Shown: positions 23,710-32,018, numbered from the stretch's first letter. The stretch: 55,066 nt of DNA from Candidatus Saccharimonadota bacterium (GCA_016187125.1 JACPKF010000004.1:23868-78933), one strand, 5' to 3'. Notes: generated by a model from the letters alone, not told the origin. Numbers and translations: made by a program.

Positions 23710-23811
23710 TTACTATTTCCCATGCATTTACCATTAGCCATTAACCATAAGGAATGGATAGCGGTAAACGGATAACGCACTGTGAACGGTGAATGGTAAA
23801 CGGTGAAAGCA
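23710..23811. repeat. TTACCATT-type repeat between ABC genes
   Basis: Block of TTAGCCATTTAC, CATTAACC, GGTAAACGG and GTGAACGGTGAATGG words, matching the DNA inside lepA and near 54912. It separates the permease and ATPase genes by over 100 bp. Confidence 0.7.
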
Positions 23812-23815
23812 TTCA

Positions 23816-24982
23816 TTATTCTTCTCTTATTGCCTTGACGATATTAATTTTGACGGCGTGATAAGCCGGATAAAAGCCGGCCAAAACTCCCAGGATCACC
23901 GAAAAACCGATAGCAAAAAAACTAATTCGGCCGGACAGCAGGAATATTTGGTTGCCGCTGTTTTCGGTCGCTTTGTTAATCAGCAGAACTGTTATGGCGC
24001 CTAGGCCCCAGCCCAGCAACCCGCCGAATAGGCCAATCAACCCGGCTTCGGTTAGATACTCGCCTAAAATATTGCGGGTACGGGCGCCGACGGCTTTTTT
24101 GATACCGATTTCGCGAGTCCGCTCGCTAATGCTCATAGTCATGGTATTGATGACGCTCAAGCCACCAACAATCAGCGAAATCAGGGCCACGCCAAACAAT
24201 ATGGCATTAAAAATGGCAGTGGCACTGGCAATCTGGTCCTGAAAAGCTTTTGGCCCATTAGCTTTAACATTCGGCACCTCTTTATTAATTTTTTCGGCTA
24301 ATTTGTCAGGGTCAACGCCCGGTTTTACATAGACCGTGAAGCCGTTGACTACATCTTCCGGCCCAGTGGCAGCCCGCACGATTTCCGGCAGCTCGCCGTA
24401 GTAAATTTTCTGGGCGCCAACTAGCGTCATCAATACTTCGTTGTCCGGCGCCGTCAAGGTCTTATTCATAATGCCAACAACTTCGTAATTTTGGCCGCGA
24501 ACTTTAACCTTCCCGCCAACTTTGGCATTTAATTTTTTAACTAGGTCCGAACCAATTGTGACTTTTCCGTCCTCACCGTCGCGCAGAGCCCGACCGTCGC
24601 TATAGGTGATTTTGAAAGTCTCATATCTTGCGGCAACACCTATTTCAAAACCGCTGATGCTGGCCGGCGGGCCGAAGCTAACAGCATCGAATTTCTCGGT
24701 CAGACTTGTAAAAACAGTACCCGAAACGGCCGCCACACCGTCAACTTTTTCAATTTGTGGTCTTTTATGAATATCTAGCGGTGCCGAAATGAATAGCGAA
24801 TCACTGCCGCTGATGATGACTTTATCCCCGTAATATTTAGTGCCGCCGCTAACCAGCAAACTGATCTTTTCGGCCATACTGCCCATGACGGTAAAAGCGA
24901 ATATGCCAATGGTAATACCAAAGATAGTTAGCAAGGTGCGCGTCTTGCGCCGGAACATGTTTCTCAGAATCTCGGTTATCAC
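23816..24982 (-). CDS. MacB/FtsX-type ABC permease
   Basis: A 388-aa permease with one N-terminal helix (TLLTIFGITIGIFAFTVMG), a large external MacB-PCD domain (about residues 40-250), and three C-terminal helices including the family motif TMTMSISERTREIGIKKAVGA. Pairs with the ATPase at 22780. Such pairs export peptides, antibiotics or lipoproteins, or act as mechanotransmitters; the substrate cannot be read here. Confidence 0.93.
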   Translation of the reverse strand: MITEILRNMFRRKTRTLLTIFGITIGIFAFTVMGSMAEKISLLVSGGTKYYGDKVIISGSDSLFISAPLDIHKRPQIEKVDGVAAVSGTVFTSLTEKFDAVSFGPPASISGFEIGVAARYETFKITYSDGRALRDGEDGKVTIGSDLVKKLNAKVGGKVKVRGQNYEVVGIMNKTLTAPDNEVLMTLVGAQKIYYGELPEIVRAATGPEDVVNGFTVYVKPGVDPDKLAEKINKEVPNVKANGPKAFQDQIASATAIFNAILFGVALISLIVGGLSVINTMTMSISERTREIGIKKAVGARTRNILGEYLTEAGLIGLFGGLLGWGLGAITVLLINKATENSGNQIFLLSGRISFFAIGFSVILGVLAGFYPAYHAVKINIVKAIREE

Positions 24983-25078
24983 TATTGCTCCCTAATTATT
25001 TTGCGGATAGCTCACTAGTATCTTCCTACCTCTAGACAACATTTAATTTCATCTTACCACCCCGGTAGACTATTTTCT

Positions 25079-25116
25079 AAATAAATGAGGCCCTAAGGAG
25101 TAGGCCTCATTTATTT
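25079..25116. terminator. Symmetrical hairpin terminator
   Basis: AAATAAATGAGGCC/GGCCTCATTTATTT, a 14-bp stem with a 10-nt loop. A/T-rich stem ends make it usable in both directions. Confidence 0.7.
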
Positions 25117-25144
25117 GCTCAGCGTGTTAATATAGATTTGCGCG

Positions 25145-25177
25145 GCGCTAACTCGAAAGAGTTAGCGCTCGTTTTTT
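25145..25177 (+). terminator. Hairpin with T-run on the + strand
   Basis: GCGCTAACTC-GAAA-GAGTTAGCGC followed by TCGTTTTTT. It overlaps the stop codon of the minus-strand XRE gene. No + gene ends here, so its use is unclear. Confidence 0.6.
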
Positions 25178-25695
25178 GCCAGCTCGTTATTTATAGCTTC
25201 GGCAATTTTTCTGGCGTGGTCAAAAGACACCCCGACACTGGCTACAACATTAGCCGTGTTGCTGCCGGCCATATGCTGGCCAAACTGCAGCGTTACGCCA
25301 TTTTCGGTCGACACAATGGCCGCGATATCGCTATATAGCGTTTGTACGCGGGCCGGATCAATCGTAAAACTCATCTGCTGGTTTTGATCCTTTGAGCTTT
25401 TTTTGGTTGCCATAGAAACTATCCTTTCTAATTCGCTCTTACTTATACGCTGAGTGGTGACAAAGCCGCCGGCTCGTCCGCTTAAATTCCAAAGCAAAAG
25501 TGCCCTTGGCTCGTCTAATTCTAGAGCATCGATGATAGCCTGAAGTTGCTCTTGGGTGGGCCTGACATGGCCATTTTCGATCTTAGATAGTAGCGTGCTA
25601 TCAATGCCCATAGTCTCGGCTAGTCCTGCTTGAGAAAGGTTAAGGAGAACCCTTGCTTGCTTTACCTTATCCCCCAATTGCTTTAAATCTTGCAT
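25162..25695 (-). CDS. XRE-family regulator with DUF3467-like domain
   Basis: A 177-aa protein. The N-terminal Cro/C1 helix-turn-helix (KQARVLLNLSQAGLAETMGI, LLSKIENGHVRPT) fits a DNA-binding role. The C-terminal ~70 residues (MSFTIDPARVQTLYSDIAAI to HARKIAEAINNELAK) resemble DUF3467, a small domain with an HAKxL-type helix. DUF3467 normally occurs alone, so the fusion is notable. The target is unknown; possibly autoregulation. Confidence 0.75.
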   Translation of the reverse strand: MQDLKQLGDKVKQARVLLNLSQAGLAETMGIDSTLLSKIENGHVRPTQEQLQAIIDALELDEPRALLLWNLSGRAGGFVTTQRISKSELERIVSMATKKSSKDQNQQMSFTIDPARVQTLYSDIAAIVSTENGVTLQFGQHMAGSNTANVVASVGVSFDHARKIAEAINNELAKNER

Positions 25696-25771
25696 TACAT
25701 CTGCTCCACCAGATAATATGGACTAACTTGAAAAATACTTCAACGTTTTATTAACAACGCTTAGACTTGAC

Positions 25772-26353
25772 CTAGTTTCTAACTTTTCGAACTAGCTCCT
25801 TTTTAATCGCTTCGATGTATTTTGGATTAGCCACGTCGTGTTTTACCCCATTCATTAAAATAAGTTTGCTATTTTTTATTCTTTTGTGCGCTTCATTGAC
25901 TCGATAATTTAGTTCTTTGCCTTCTTTAGAGCCTACAAAGATTGTAGTCGGACATTTTATCTTTACTGACAGTGATACCATCGATAGCCTTCTAAAATTT
26001 TCTGTTCTTCTCTTGCCTGTACGTTTGAGCCACCAGGTTTTCAGTGACGGGATGTCTTCCGCAAAATATGGTGAGAGCGAAAATAGCAGAAGTCTCTTTG
26101 GGTTTATATATTCTGAAGCAAGAACCAGTGAAGTCATTGCACCCCAAGAAAAGCCAGACAAAAGTGAATTCTCTAATTCCCTTTTAGAAATTTTTGATTT
26201 TACTTGTTCAACCCAATCGTTAATAGTCTTATATCGCCAATCGATTGTCACAAAATGTGGCTCATACCCAAACTGTTTATACATATTAAGTACCGCCTGG
26301 TAGTTGCGAGACTTTAGATCCTCCCCACTCCCCGGAATCAAATACGCCTTCAT
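25772..26353 (-). CDS. Alpha/beta hydrolase
   Basis: A 193-aa alpha/beta hydrolase fold: MKAYLIPGSGEDL at the start, nucleophile elbow SGFSWGAMTS (Ser of GFSWG), and a C-terminal histidine in NGVKHDVANP. The acid is likely in IFVGSKEGKEL. Substrate unknown; it resembles small RBBP9/YdeN-like or esterase-type hydrolases. It begins 2 nt after the aspS stop, in the same operon. Confidence 0.75.
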   Translation of the reverse strand: MKAYLIPGSGEDLKSRNYQAVLNMYKQFGYEPHFVTIDWRYKTINDWVEQVKSKISKRELENSLLSGFSWGAMTSLVLASEYINPKRLLLFSLSPYFAEDIPSLKTWWLKRTGKRRTENFRRLSMVSLSVKIKCPTTIFVGSKEGKELNYRVNEAHKRIKNSKLILMNGVKHDVANPKYIEAIKKELVRKVRN

Positions 26354-26355
26354 GC

Positions 26356-27669
26356 TTAGGGACTTAGCCTATTGATATCCCTCGGGAATAGAGTAGCTTC
26401 TTTAACGTTGTTGAGCCCTATGATTTTCTCGGTTATCCGCTCTAGGCCCATAGCGAAACCGCCGTGCGGCGGCAGGCCGTATTTAAAGGCCTGCAAGTAA
26501 TATTTAAAGCCTGGGTGCTCCGGGTCGCCACCAGCTTTTTGCTTAAGCTGTTTGATTAACTGGTCATATCGATGCTCGCGCATACTACCAGTAGAAATTT
26601 CTACTCCCCGGAAAATAAGATCAAAGCGCTCGGCAAGTTCTGAATTTTTTTCGTTAACCTTATGATAGAACTTAGCTTCGGCTGCCGGCCACTCAGTAAC
26701 AAAGACGGCTTCGCTACCAAGATTCTTTTTAGCATATTCACAGATCCATTTTTCTTCGTCTGGGCGCAGATCATTTTCGCCTACCGAGTTCTCGCCAGTG
26801 GCTTTTGAATATTTTTCGTGGATTTCAGCCATTGTTAGAACTGGAATTTTAGCCGGCAAAACCGGTTTGGAGGCTTGCCACATTTTTAGCTCGTCTGGGC
26901 GATTCTTCCAGACATCATCAACTACACTGCGCAGCATATCTCCAGCAATTTGCATTAATTCCTCAAATCCTACAAAACCAAGTTCTACATCCAAATGAAT
27001 AAACTCAGTCATATGGCGAGTAGTAGCACTGGGTTCGGCGCGGTAGGTTGGATTGATTTCAAACACCCGCTCGAACACGCCTACCATGATCTGCTTATAA
27101 AACTGGGCACTTTGGGCTAGAGTAGCTTCTTTACCAAAATAATCGAGCTTGAAGACTTCTGCTCCGCCCTCCGTAGCACCGGGTAGCAATTTTGGCGAGT
27201 TGAATTCTGTAAAGCTATTGGCGCGGAAGTATTGGCGCATAGCTTCTTTAACTTCAGCTTGGACTTTAAAAATCGCTTGTTCTTGTAGGTTTCTTAGACC
27301 GATAGTGCGATTGTCTAGTAAAGTGTCTAAGTTCTCGGGCTTGTGAGAAAGAGGCTTGTCAATTTCTACCGGCGATTCGTCAGTGACTGGCACCATGACG
27401 CTGATTTTTGGTTGGCGGATTTCGGCGCCGCCGGGAGCCCGTTCTTCGCTGTAAACTTTGCCGCTAATTTCCAAAACCGTGCCAATTTGCAGGCCGCGCA
27501 GCTTTTCGACTTCGGCCTCATCCTCGACCACAATTTGGGTCAGGCCGCCGCGGTCCCGCAGGACAATAAAGTTAAGACCGCCAAGCAGCCGTTTTTTGTG
27601 CAGCCAGCCTTGCGCCGTCACTTCTTTGCCGGCATGTGAAATCACATCCCGTGATAAAATTCTTCCCAT
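26356..27669 (-). CDS. aspS: Aspartyl-tRNA synthetase, short archaeal-type
   Basis: Class II synthetase of 437 aa. The N-terminal OB fold (AQGWLHKKRLLGGLNFIVLRDRGG) recognises the anticodon. Motif 2 is in FEINPTYRAEPSATTRHMTEF; motif 3 is GLPPHGGFAMGLERI. The bacterial GAD insertion is absent, as in archaeal/eukaryotic AspRS or AsnRS. Short enzymes of this type can be non-discriminating and charge tRNA-Asn with Asp when GatCAB is present. Start MGRILSRDV was chosen over 27708. Confidence 0.9.
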   Translation of the reverse strand: MGRILSRDVISHAGKEVTAQGWLHKKRLLGGLNFIVLRDRGGLTQIVVEDEAEVEKLRGLQIGTVLEISGKVYSEERAPGGAEIRQPKISVMVPVTDESPVEIDKPLSHKPENLDTLLDNRTIGLRNLQEQAIFKVQAEVKEAMRQYFRANSFTEFNSPKLLPGATEGGAEVFKLDYFGKEATLAQSAQFYKQIMVGVFERVFEINPTYRAEPSATTRHMTEFIHLDVELGFVGFEELMQIAGDMLRSVVDDVWKNRPDELKMWQASKPVLPAKIPVLTMAEIHEKYSKATGENSVGENDLRPDEEKWICEYAKKNLGSEAVFVTEWPAAEAKFYHKVNEKNSELAERFDLIFRGVEISTGSMREHRYDQLIKQLKQKAGGDPEHPGFKYYLQAFKYGLPPHGGFAMGLERITEKIIGLNNVKEATLFPRDINRLSP

Positions 27670-27731
27670 CGGTGTTAGTTTATCATTTTTTAGACAAATA
27701 CATGACAATGCACTTCTTTACTTGACTCCCG

Positions 27732-27771
27732 CTATTGCGTTTTTTGCCTGATCAGGCAAAAAACGCAATAG
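27732..27771. repeat. Perfect 40-bp palindrome
   Basis: CTATTGCGTTTTTTGCCTGA and its exact reverse complement. It lies just past the stop of the PaaX/Cas2-like gene. A 27-bp part of it recurs on the other side of that gene (28314-28340). Confidence 0.85.
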
Positions 27772-27772
27772 G

Positions 27773-28261
27773 TCACTTCGGATAATGTCTAACGGATTCG
27801 TACACCTGGACATGGTCACTGATTCCCATTTCATTAACTACTTCTACTACGCCATCACGCAGATCTTTACCGGTTACCCAGACGCTTTTTTGGACTTGTT
27901 TGAAGTTCCATTCTTTAAGAACTTGGCGGAACGTACGCCTGGTGTCAATCCGATCTTCTGGGATATCAAAAATAACCATAAGATTCACGTTACCCTTGAG
28001 TTCTGTGGCCACAAATGGCGCTATTTTGCGCCGGCCTTTTTCGGTCAGCTTAACCAAATTGTTCTTTTGCTTGATCAACCCTTGCTGCTGAGCCCGCCAA
28101 TATGCGCCTTTAAGCGCAGCTTGTTTATAGCGGGAGGCTTTTTCAAGCTCCCGAAAAAACAGGCTTGGTTTGTAGGCCAGTAATAAATTAGGCTTGGAAT
28201 AAGGTATTAATCCAACAAGTACATAAACTAGTGGTGAACGTTCTCTTAGCGGTTTCTTCAT
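27773..28261 (-). CDS. PaaX/Cas2-like protein
   Basis: A 162-aa protein: an N-terminal winged-helix-like region (RYKQAALKGAYWRAQQQGLI, LVKLTEKGRRKI) and a C-terminal ferredoxin-like domain with VNLMVIFDIPEDRIDTRRTF and VQKSVWVTGKDL. The latter is typical of proteins annotated 'Cas2' or PaaX-like in CPR genomes. No CRISPR array or other cas gene was found, so a regulator or RNA-binding role is more likely than adaptation. It is flanked by two copies of a 27-bp sequence. Confidence 0.8.
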   Translation of the reverse strand: MKKPLRERSPLVYVLVGLIPYSKPNLLLAYKPSLFFRELEKASRYKQAALKGAYWRAQQQGLIKQKNNLVKLTEKGRRKIAPFVATELKGNVNLMVIFDIPEDRIDTRRTFRQVLKEWNFKQVQKSVWVTGKDLRDGVVEVVNEMGISDHVQVYESVRHYPK

Positions 28262-28313
28262 GAGCTTTGCCTTCTAGCCCACCACTATCTCGATAATCAA
28301 TTATTGCATATGC

Positions 28314-28340
28314 TGCCTGATCAGGCAAAAAACGCAATAG
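28314..28340. repeat. Half copy of the 40-bp palindrome
   Basis: TGCCTGATCAGGCAAAAAAC followed by GCAATAG, identical to 27745-27771 and in the same orientation. With the full copy it brackets the PaaX/Cas2-like gene. Confidence 0.85.
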
Positions 28341-28372
28341 ATTGTTCCTGATCTGTCATTGATGATTCTTCG

Positions 28373-29392
28373 TTACTTGGCTTTGATGTATTCGCTACGA
28401 CTCTGTGAGTCGTGGCCAGCGACAGCCTTTAGATCGTGGTAGTTATCGAAGTCATCGGTAATTTTTTGGCCCAAAATTTGCTCGAGCACGTTCTCTAAAG
28501 TTAAAACTCCCACAACTTCCTCGAAGTTGTTGACCACCACTAGCAAGTGCTGCTGGGATTTTAAGAAGGCATCGAGGGCTTGATGCAAAGTGTGTGATTC
28601 GCCGATAAAATGGACGCCGCCAATCATTATGTCGCGGACTGTGCCAGATTTTTCCAGGTTTTTTAACAAGTCTTTAATATAAAGAGCGCCAACAACTTCC
28701 AGATCTTGTAGCTTAGCAGCATCTTTTACCACTGGAAAATGAACGTGGCCGGTTTTATGCAGCTCGTCCATTAGCGTCGGCCCGATGGATTCGTCGGCTG
28801 CCAGCCATCTGACTTCTTTGGCCGGAGTCATGACCCGGCCGACTTTTTTATCGGCGAAACCTAGAGCGCCCTTGGCGATTTTGAGTTCACTAGCAGTGAT
28901 TCGGTTGTCTAGCTGAGAGGTCTGCCGCTCCAGTAGCTCTAGCAAGTCTTCTTTTTCATAAATCCTGCTATGGATTTTAGGCTGGTCAAAAAGCTTAGCT
29001 ACCCGAACTAATGCCGGCTGCAGAAAATCTACGACAGGCAAAATTATTGATGCAATAGCGCCGGAAGCTTGCCATAGCCAACTGCCCGGCCGAATTGTAA
29101 ACTTATCGTCTAAGAGCAGCCAGCTGGTAACTAATATAAAGACCGCTACCAGCCAACCCGAGATACTAGCCGCCAGTAGCAGTAAGACTGCGGCTGAAGT
29201 CGTACCGAGCACCAAGATAATGATTTTAAGTGAAGTTTGAAAGGCCAGCAATTTATAAAGAGCTTGAGTGTGTCTATTGCCACTTCTCGCCCGCCGGCGA
29301 AGTTCAGCCAGCGGTATGGTCTTAGAAACTTTAAAAAGCAAAATACACTTCGCTAGCACTACTGCCAAAAGTAATATGCCTATGGTTTTCAT
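28373..29392 (-). CDS. CNNM/CorC-like CBS-domain membrane protein
   Basis: A 339-aa protein with three or four N-terminal membrane segments (a reduced DUF21 region), then two CBS domains (GRVMTPAKEVRWLAADES; TVRDIMIGGVHFIGESHTLH) and the family pattern LLVVVNNFEEVVGVLTLENVLEQILG. Relatives handle Mg2+ or Co2+ efflux or sense nucleotides. The C-terminal CorC-HlyC domain is missing. The ATG at 29392 follows TAACGGG directly, behind leader element copy 3. Confidence 0.85.
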   Translation of the reverse strand: MKTIGILLLAVVLAKCILLFKVSKTIPLAELRRRARSGNRHTQALYKLLAFQTSLKIIILVLGTTSAAVLLLLAASISGWLVAVFILVTSWLLLDDKFTIRPGSWLWQASGAIASIILPVVDFLQPALVRVAKLFDQPKIHSRIYEKEDLLELLERQTSQLDNRITASELKIAKGALGFADKKVGRVMTPAKEVRWLAADESIGPTLMDELHKTGHVHFPVVKDAAKLQDLEVVGALYIKDLLKNLEKSGTVRDIMIGGVHFIGESHTLHQALDAFLKSQQHLLVVVNNFEEVVGVLTLENVLEQILGQKITDDFDNYHDLKAVAGHDSQSRSEYIKAK

Positions 29393-29500
29393 CCCGTTAG
29401 AACCTCACCCTTGGCTTATAAAATTTGCTTGTCATGGGCAATTTGAAGCAGCTCCAACGCAAAGTTAGTGTGAAAGTTGCAGGCTGAAGTCTAACGGGAT
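29391..29500 (-). promoter_or_regulatory. Leader element copy 3 (CNNM gene)
   Basis: A 110-nt element, same length as copy 2. The outer ends and the internal TTATAAGCCAAGGGTGAGG are identical to copy 2 while the centre differs. The 5' arm carries CTTCA in place of CCTCA; pairing to TGAGG is kept by a G-U wobble. The stem covers GTGAGG and the AT of the start codon. Confidence 0.75.
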
Positions 29501-29504
29501 TCAT
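29397..29504 (-). CDS. Leader ORF, 35 codons, upstream of CNNM gene
   Basis: Starts MNPVRLQPATFTL and ends FYKPRVRF-TAA, 4 nt before the gene's ATG. TAAGAT at 29515-29520 lies 10 nt upstream of its start, the same distance as at murJ. Amino-acid changes from the murJ leader are concentrated in the middle. Confidence 0.5.
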   Translation of the reverse strand: MNPVRLQPATFTLTLRWSCFKLPMTSKFYKPRVRF

Positions 29505-29514
29505 CGGCTCTTTA

Positions 29515-29520
29515 ATCTTA
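29515..29520 (-). promoter_or_regulatory. -10 box for the CNNM leader
   Basis: TAAGAT on the minus strand, positioned as the TATAAT before the murJ leader. No good -35 is seen. Confidence 0.4.
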
Positions 29521-29648
29521 ACAGAGTAAAGTGCTAAAAAGCGGGGTATGAGATAATAAGTATCTACTCACCAGACTGAGTGATCAGTGGCAGCATAACC
29601 TCAAAGAATGAAGGGATAAGTAGATTGCATAATAATCAAATATTATGT

Positions 29649-29654
29649 TATAAT
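29649..29654 (+). promoter_or_regulatory. -10 box of dsbA-like gene
   Basis: TATAAT 18 nt before the ATG at 29673, leaving room for a short 5' UTR with a weak AGGTAG ribosome site. Confidence 0.5.
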
Positions 29655-29672
29655 AACTAAAAGTAGGTAGCT

Positions 29673-30356
29673 ATGGATAAACGCTTTCTAACAATTCTAG
29701 CCGCAATAGTCGTCATTTTTGGCAGCATATTTATCTTTAGCCAGCGCTCCAGTAACAGCTCTGGTGGCAGCACGCTAGGCAGCCAGACCCAGTTGACCAA
29801 CCATGTTAGGGGTCAAGGCCAAAAAGGGGTTACATTAGTTGAATATGGCGATTTTCAGTGTAGTGCATGTTTTAGTTTCGAACCGGTTATTAAGGAAGTT
29901 GTCGAAAAATATTCTAACGATATATATTTCCAATTCCGCAATCTACCTTTGGTTCAACTACATCCCAACGCCTTCGCAGCAGCCCGCGCCGCTGAAGCCG
30001 CTAGCCTTCAAAACAAATATTGGGAAATGCATGATATACTCTATGATTCCTCCAATTGGCAAACTTGGACGAATTCCGTTAACGCGCGCATCCTTTTTGA
30101 TTCATACGCTCAAAAGCTCGGCTTGAATATGGAACAGTTCAAGCAAGATTACGGAAGCAGTAAAGTCAATGATGCTATTAATGCTGACCTTGCCGAGTTT
30201 AAAAAAACCAGGCAGCCAATGTCCACGCCAACTTTTTTCTTAAATGGCACATATCTAGATACCTCTAAGCTAACAGATCAAAACAATCGGCCATCGTTTG
30301 AAAAGTTCAAAGTCGTGCTCGACGCCGAAATTGCCAAAGAACCATCCCGGCAGTAA
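29673..30356 (+). CDS. DsbA-like thiol-disulphide oxidoreductase
   Basis: A 227-aa membrane-anchored thioredoxin-fold protein acting outside the membrane. Helix LTILAAIVVIFGSIFIF is followed by a serine/glycine linker. The catalytic motif is CSAC (in YGDFQCSACFSFEP), and the cis-proline region is QPMSTPTFFLNG. It resembles BdbD/DsbA-type proteins that introduce disulphides into secreted proteins. Potential clients in the window include the 958-aa secreted protein with two C-terminal cysteines. Confidence 0.92.
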   Translation: MDKRFLTILAAIVVIFGSIFIFSQRSSNSSGGSTLGSQTQLTNHVRGQGQKGVTLVEYGDFQCSACFSFEPVIKEVVEKYSNDIYFQFRNLPLVQLHPNAFAAARAAEAASLQNKYWEMHDILYDSSNWQTWTNSVNARILFDSYAQKLGLNMEQFKQDYGSSKVNDAINADLAEFKKTRQPMSTPTFFLNGTYLDTSKLTDQNNRPSFEKFKVVLDAEIAKEPSRQ

Positions 30357-30595
30357 GCCTTTGATAGCATTATGTTCTGTAGTCTATAGCTAGTAGACTA
30401 AAAAATCGTGCCAGTTCTGACGGGCAACACTGACTCTAATTTTGCGTTGTCTTGAAGACCTAAATACCACCTTAATAGGCATTGTTTGTTTTCCTCCCCG
30501 TTTTTATTTGTAACCTTGGTCCTCCCAAAGCAACAACTGACCACAAGCTTATAAAAATTAGGGTGGCAGGTCAAGCCAAAAAAGTTTACGATAAG

Positions 30596-30632
30596 CGTTA
30601 GGATAAAGAGAATTCAGATTTCTAACGGAATG
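30596..30632 (+). promoter_or_regulatory. Start-codon hairpin of the Nramp gene
   Basis: CGTTAG (30596-30601) can pair with CTAACG (30622-30627), two bases before the ATG. The junction TTC-TAA-CGGA-ATG resembles the TTC-TAA-CGGG-ATG of the three leader elements, but there is no MNPVR ORF and no long stem. It may be a reduced relative. The upstream gap (30357-30595) holds a TATAAA-type -10 near 30551 and no gene. Confidence 0.4.
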
Positions 30633-32000
30633 AGCCAAAAGCCGCTAATGAAAAAGATTACCGAAACACCAGCTACCGCTTTGAGTAGTTCTATTAAAAA
30701 AACCGAACAAGTGGTGCGTGAACTGCCCTCGTCCAAACCAATTAAAAAAACCAAAGAATACTGGAATGTGTTGGGCCCAGGTCTGACTACCGGCGCCAGT
30801 GATGATGACCCCTCTGGTATCGCCACCTACTCGCAAACCGGCGCTCAATATGGATTTCAACTGCTTTGGCTGTCAGTTGTTACTTTTCCGTTGATGGCAG
30901 TTGTCCAGGAAATGTGCGCCCGCATTGGCCTGGTAACCGGACGCGGGCTGGCCGGTAATATTCGGCAGCATTTTTCTAGAAAAGTTCTATATATTTGTAC
31001 CTTACTCCTGTTCGGGGCTAACGCTTTTAACATCGGAGCCGATCTTGGAGCCATGGCCAAGGCTGTCCAATTACTCAGACCAAGCTTCAACTATAGTCTT
31101 TTGGTTATAGCGTTTGTGATTGTGATGCTGCTTATGCAAATATTTATGCCCTATGCCCGCTATGCCAAATATCTAAAGTGGTTGGCTATGGTGCTGCTGG
31201 CTTATGTGGCCTCGGCGCTGCTGGCCAATCTTAATTGGGGCGACGTGCTGCGGCACACCATCTCGCCATCAATCCACTTCACCAAAGATCAGTTACTACT
31301 GATCTGCGCCATTTTAGGCACCACAATTTCTCCATATTTGTTTTTTTGGCAAACATCTCAAGAAGTCGAAAATCAGATTCTTGAAGGCAAAACCACGGTG
31401 GCTTCGCGCCAAGGCAGCGATAAGACGGCCGTACACAGTATGCGGGTGGATGTCTGGAGCGGTATGCTGCTTTCTAATATTGTGATGTTCTTTATAATCG
31501 CCGCCAGCGGCGCTTTATTGTTCACTCAGGGAATAACTAATATTGATAGCGCCGCGGCAGCGGCTGAAGCCTTGCGGCCGGTAGCCGGTAATGCTACTTA
31601 TTTCCTGTTCGCTGTCGGCATTATCGGCACTGGACTGCTGGCTATTCCGGTCTTGGCCGGCAGTAGTAGTTACGCAGTAAGCGAGAGTTTTAAATGGCGC
31701 GAAGGTTTGTACCGCAAGTTTCGCCAAGCTCATGCCTTTTATGGCGTACTAGTTGTTTCGATGCTGATTGGTCTAGGAATAAACTTTATAGGCATTGATC
31801 CGATCAAAGCCCTAATTTACTCGGCCATAGCCAACGGCATAGTCGCGCCGGTGGTTCTAGCTTTGATTGTTGTTATTAGCAGCAATCAGCGGATCATGGG
31901 CGACTGGGTTAACAGACGTCTTACCACCTTCATGGGCTGGGCGATAACCGGGCTTATGGCAGTTGCCGGGCTAGCTGCCATTTTCGCAGTTTTTATATAG
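30630..32000 (+). CDS. Nramp-related divalent metal transporter
   Basis: A 456-aa APC-fold transporter with 11 or more helices and a ~45-residue cytoplasmic start. The helix-1 motif is DDDPSGIATYSQTGAQYG, with DPSG where classical Nramp has DPGN. Helix 6 reads GTTISPYLFFWQ, without the metal-binding methionine of MPH. This pattern matches Nramp-related Mg2+ transporters (NRMT) rather than Mn/Fe Nramps, so Mg2+ is a plausible substrate (inference). It lies close to a CNNM-like and a P-type ATPase gene. Confidence 0.85.
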   Translation: MSQKPLMKKITETPATALSSSIKKTEQVVRELPSSKPIKKTKEYWNVLGPGLTTGASDDDPSGIATYSQTGAQYGFQLLWLSVVTFPLMAVVQEMCARIGLVTGRGLAGNIRQHFSRKVLYICTLLLFGANAFNIGADLGAMAKAVQLLRPSFNYSLLVIAFVIVMLLMQIFMPYARYAKYLKWLAMVLLAYVASALLANLNWGDVLRHTISPSIHFTKDQLLLICAILGTTISPYLFFWQTSQEVENQILEGKTTVASRQGSDKTAVHSMRVDVWSGMLLSNIVMFFIIAASGALLFTQGITNIDSAAAAAEALRPVAGNATYFLFAVGIIGTGLLAIPVLAGSSSYAVSESFKWREGLYRKFRQAHAFYGVLVVSMLIGLGINFIGIDPIKALIYSAIANGIVAPVVLALIVVISSNQRIMGDWVNRRLTTFMGWAITGLMAVAGLAAIFAVFI

Positions 32001-32018
32001 AACGCCGGCTACGGTTTA

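Noticed and set aside
27773-28261. CRISPR system suggested by a Cas2-like protein
   Set aside because: No spaced direct repeats and no cas1 or effector gene in the window; the N-terminal winged helix fits PaaX-like proteins.
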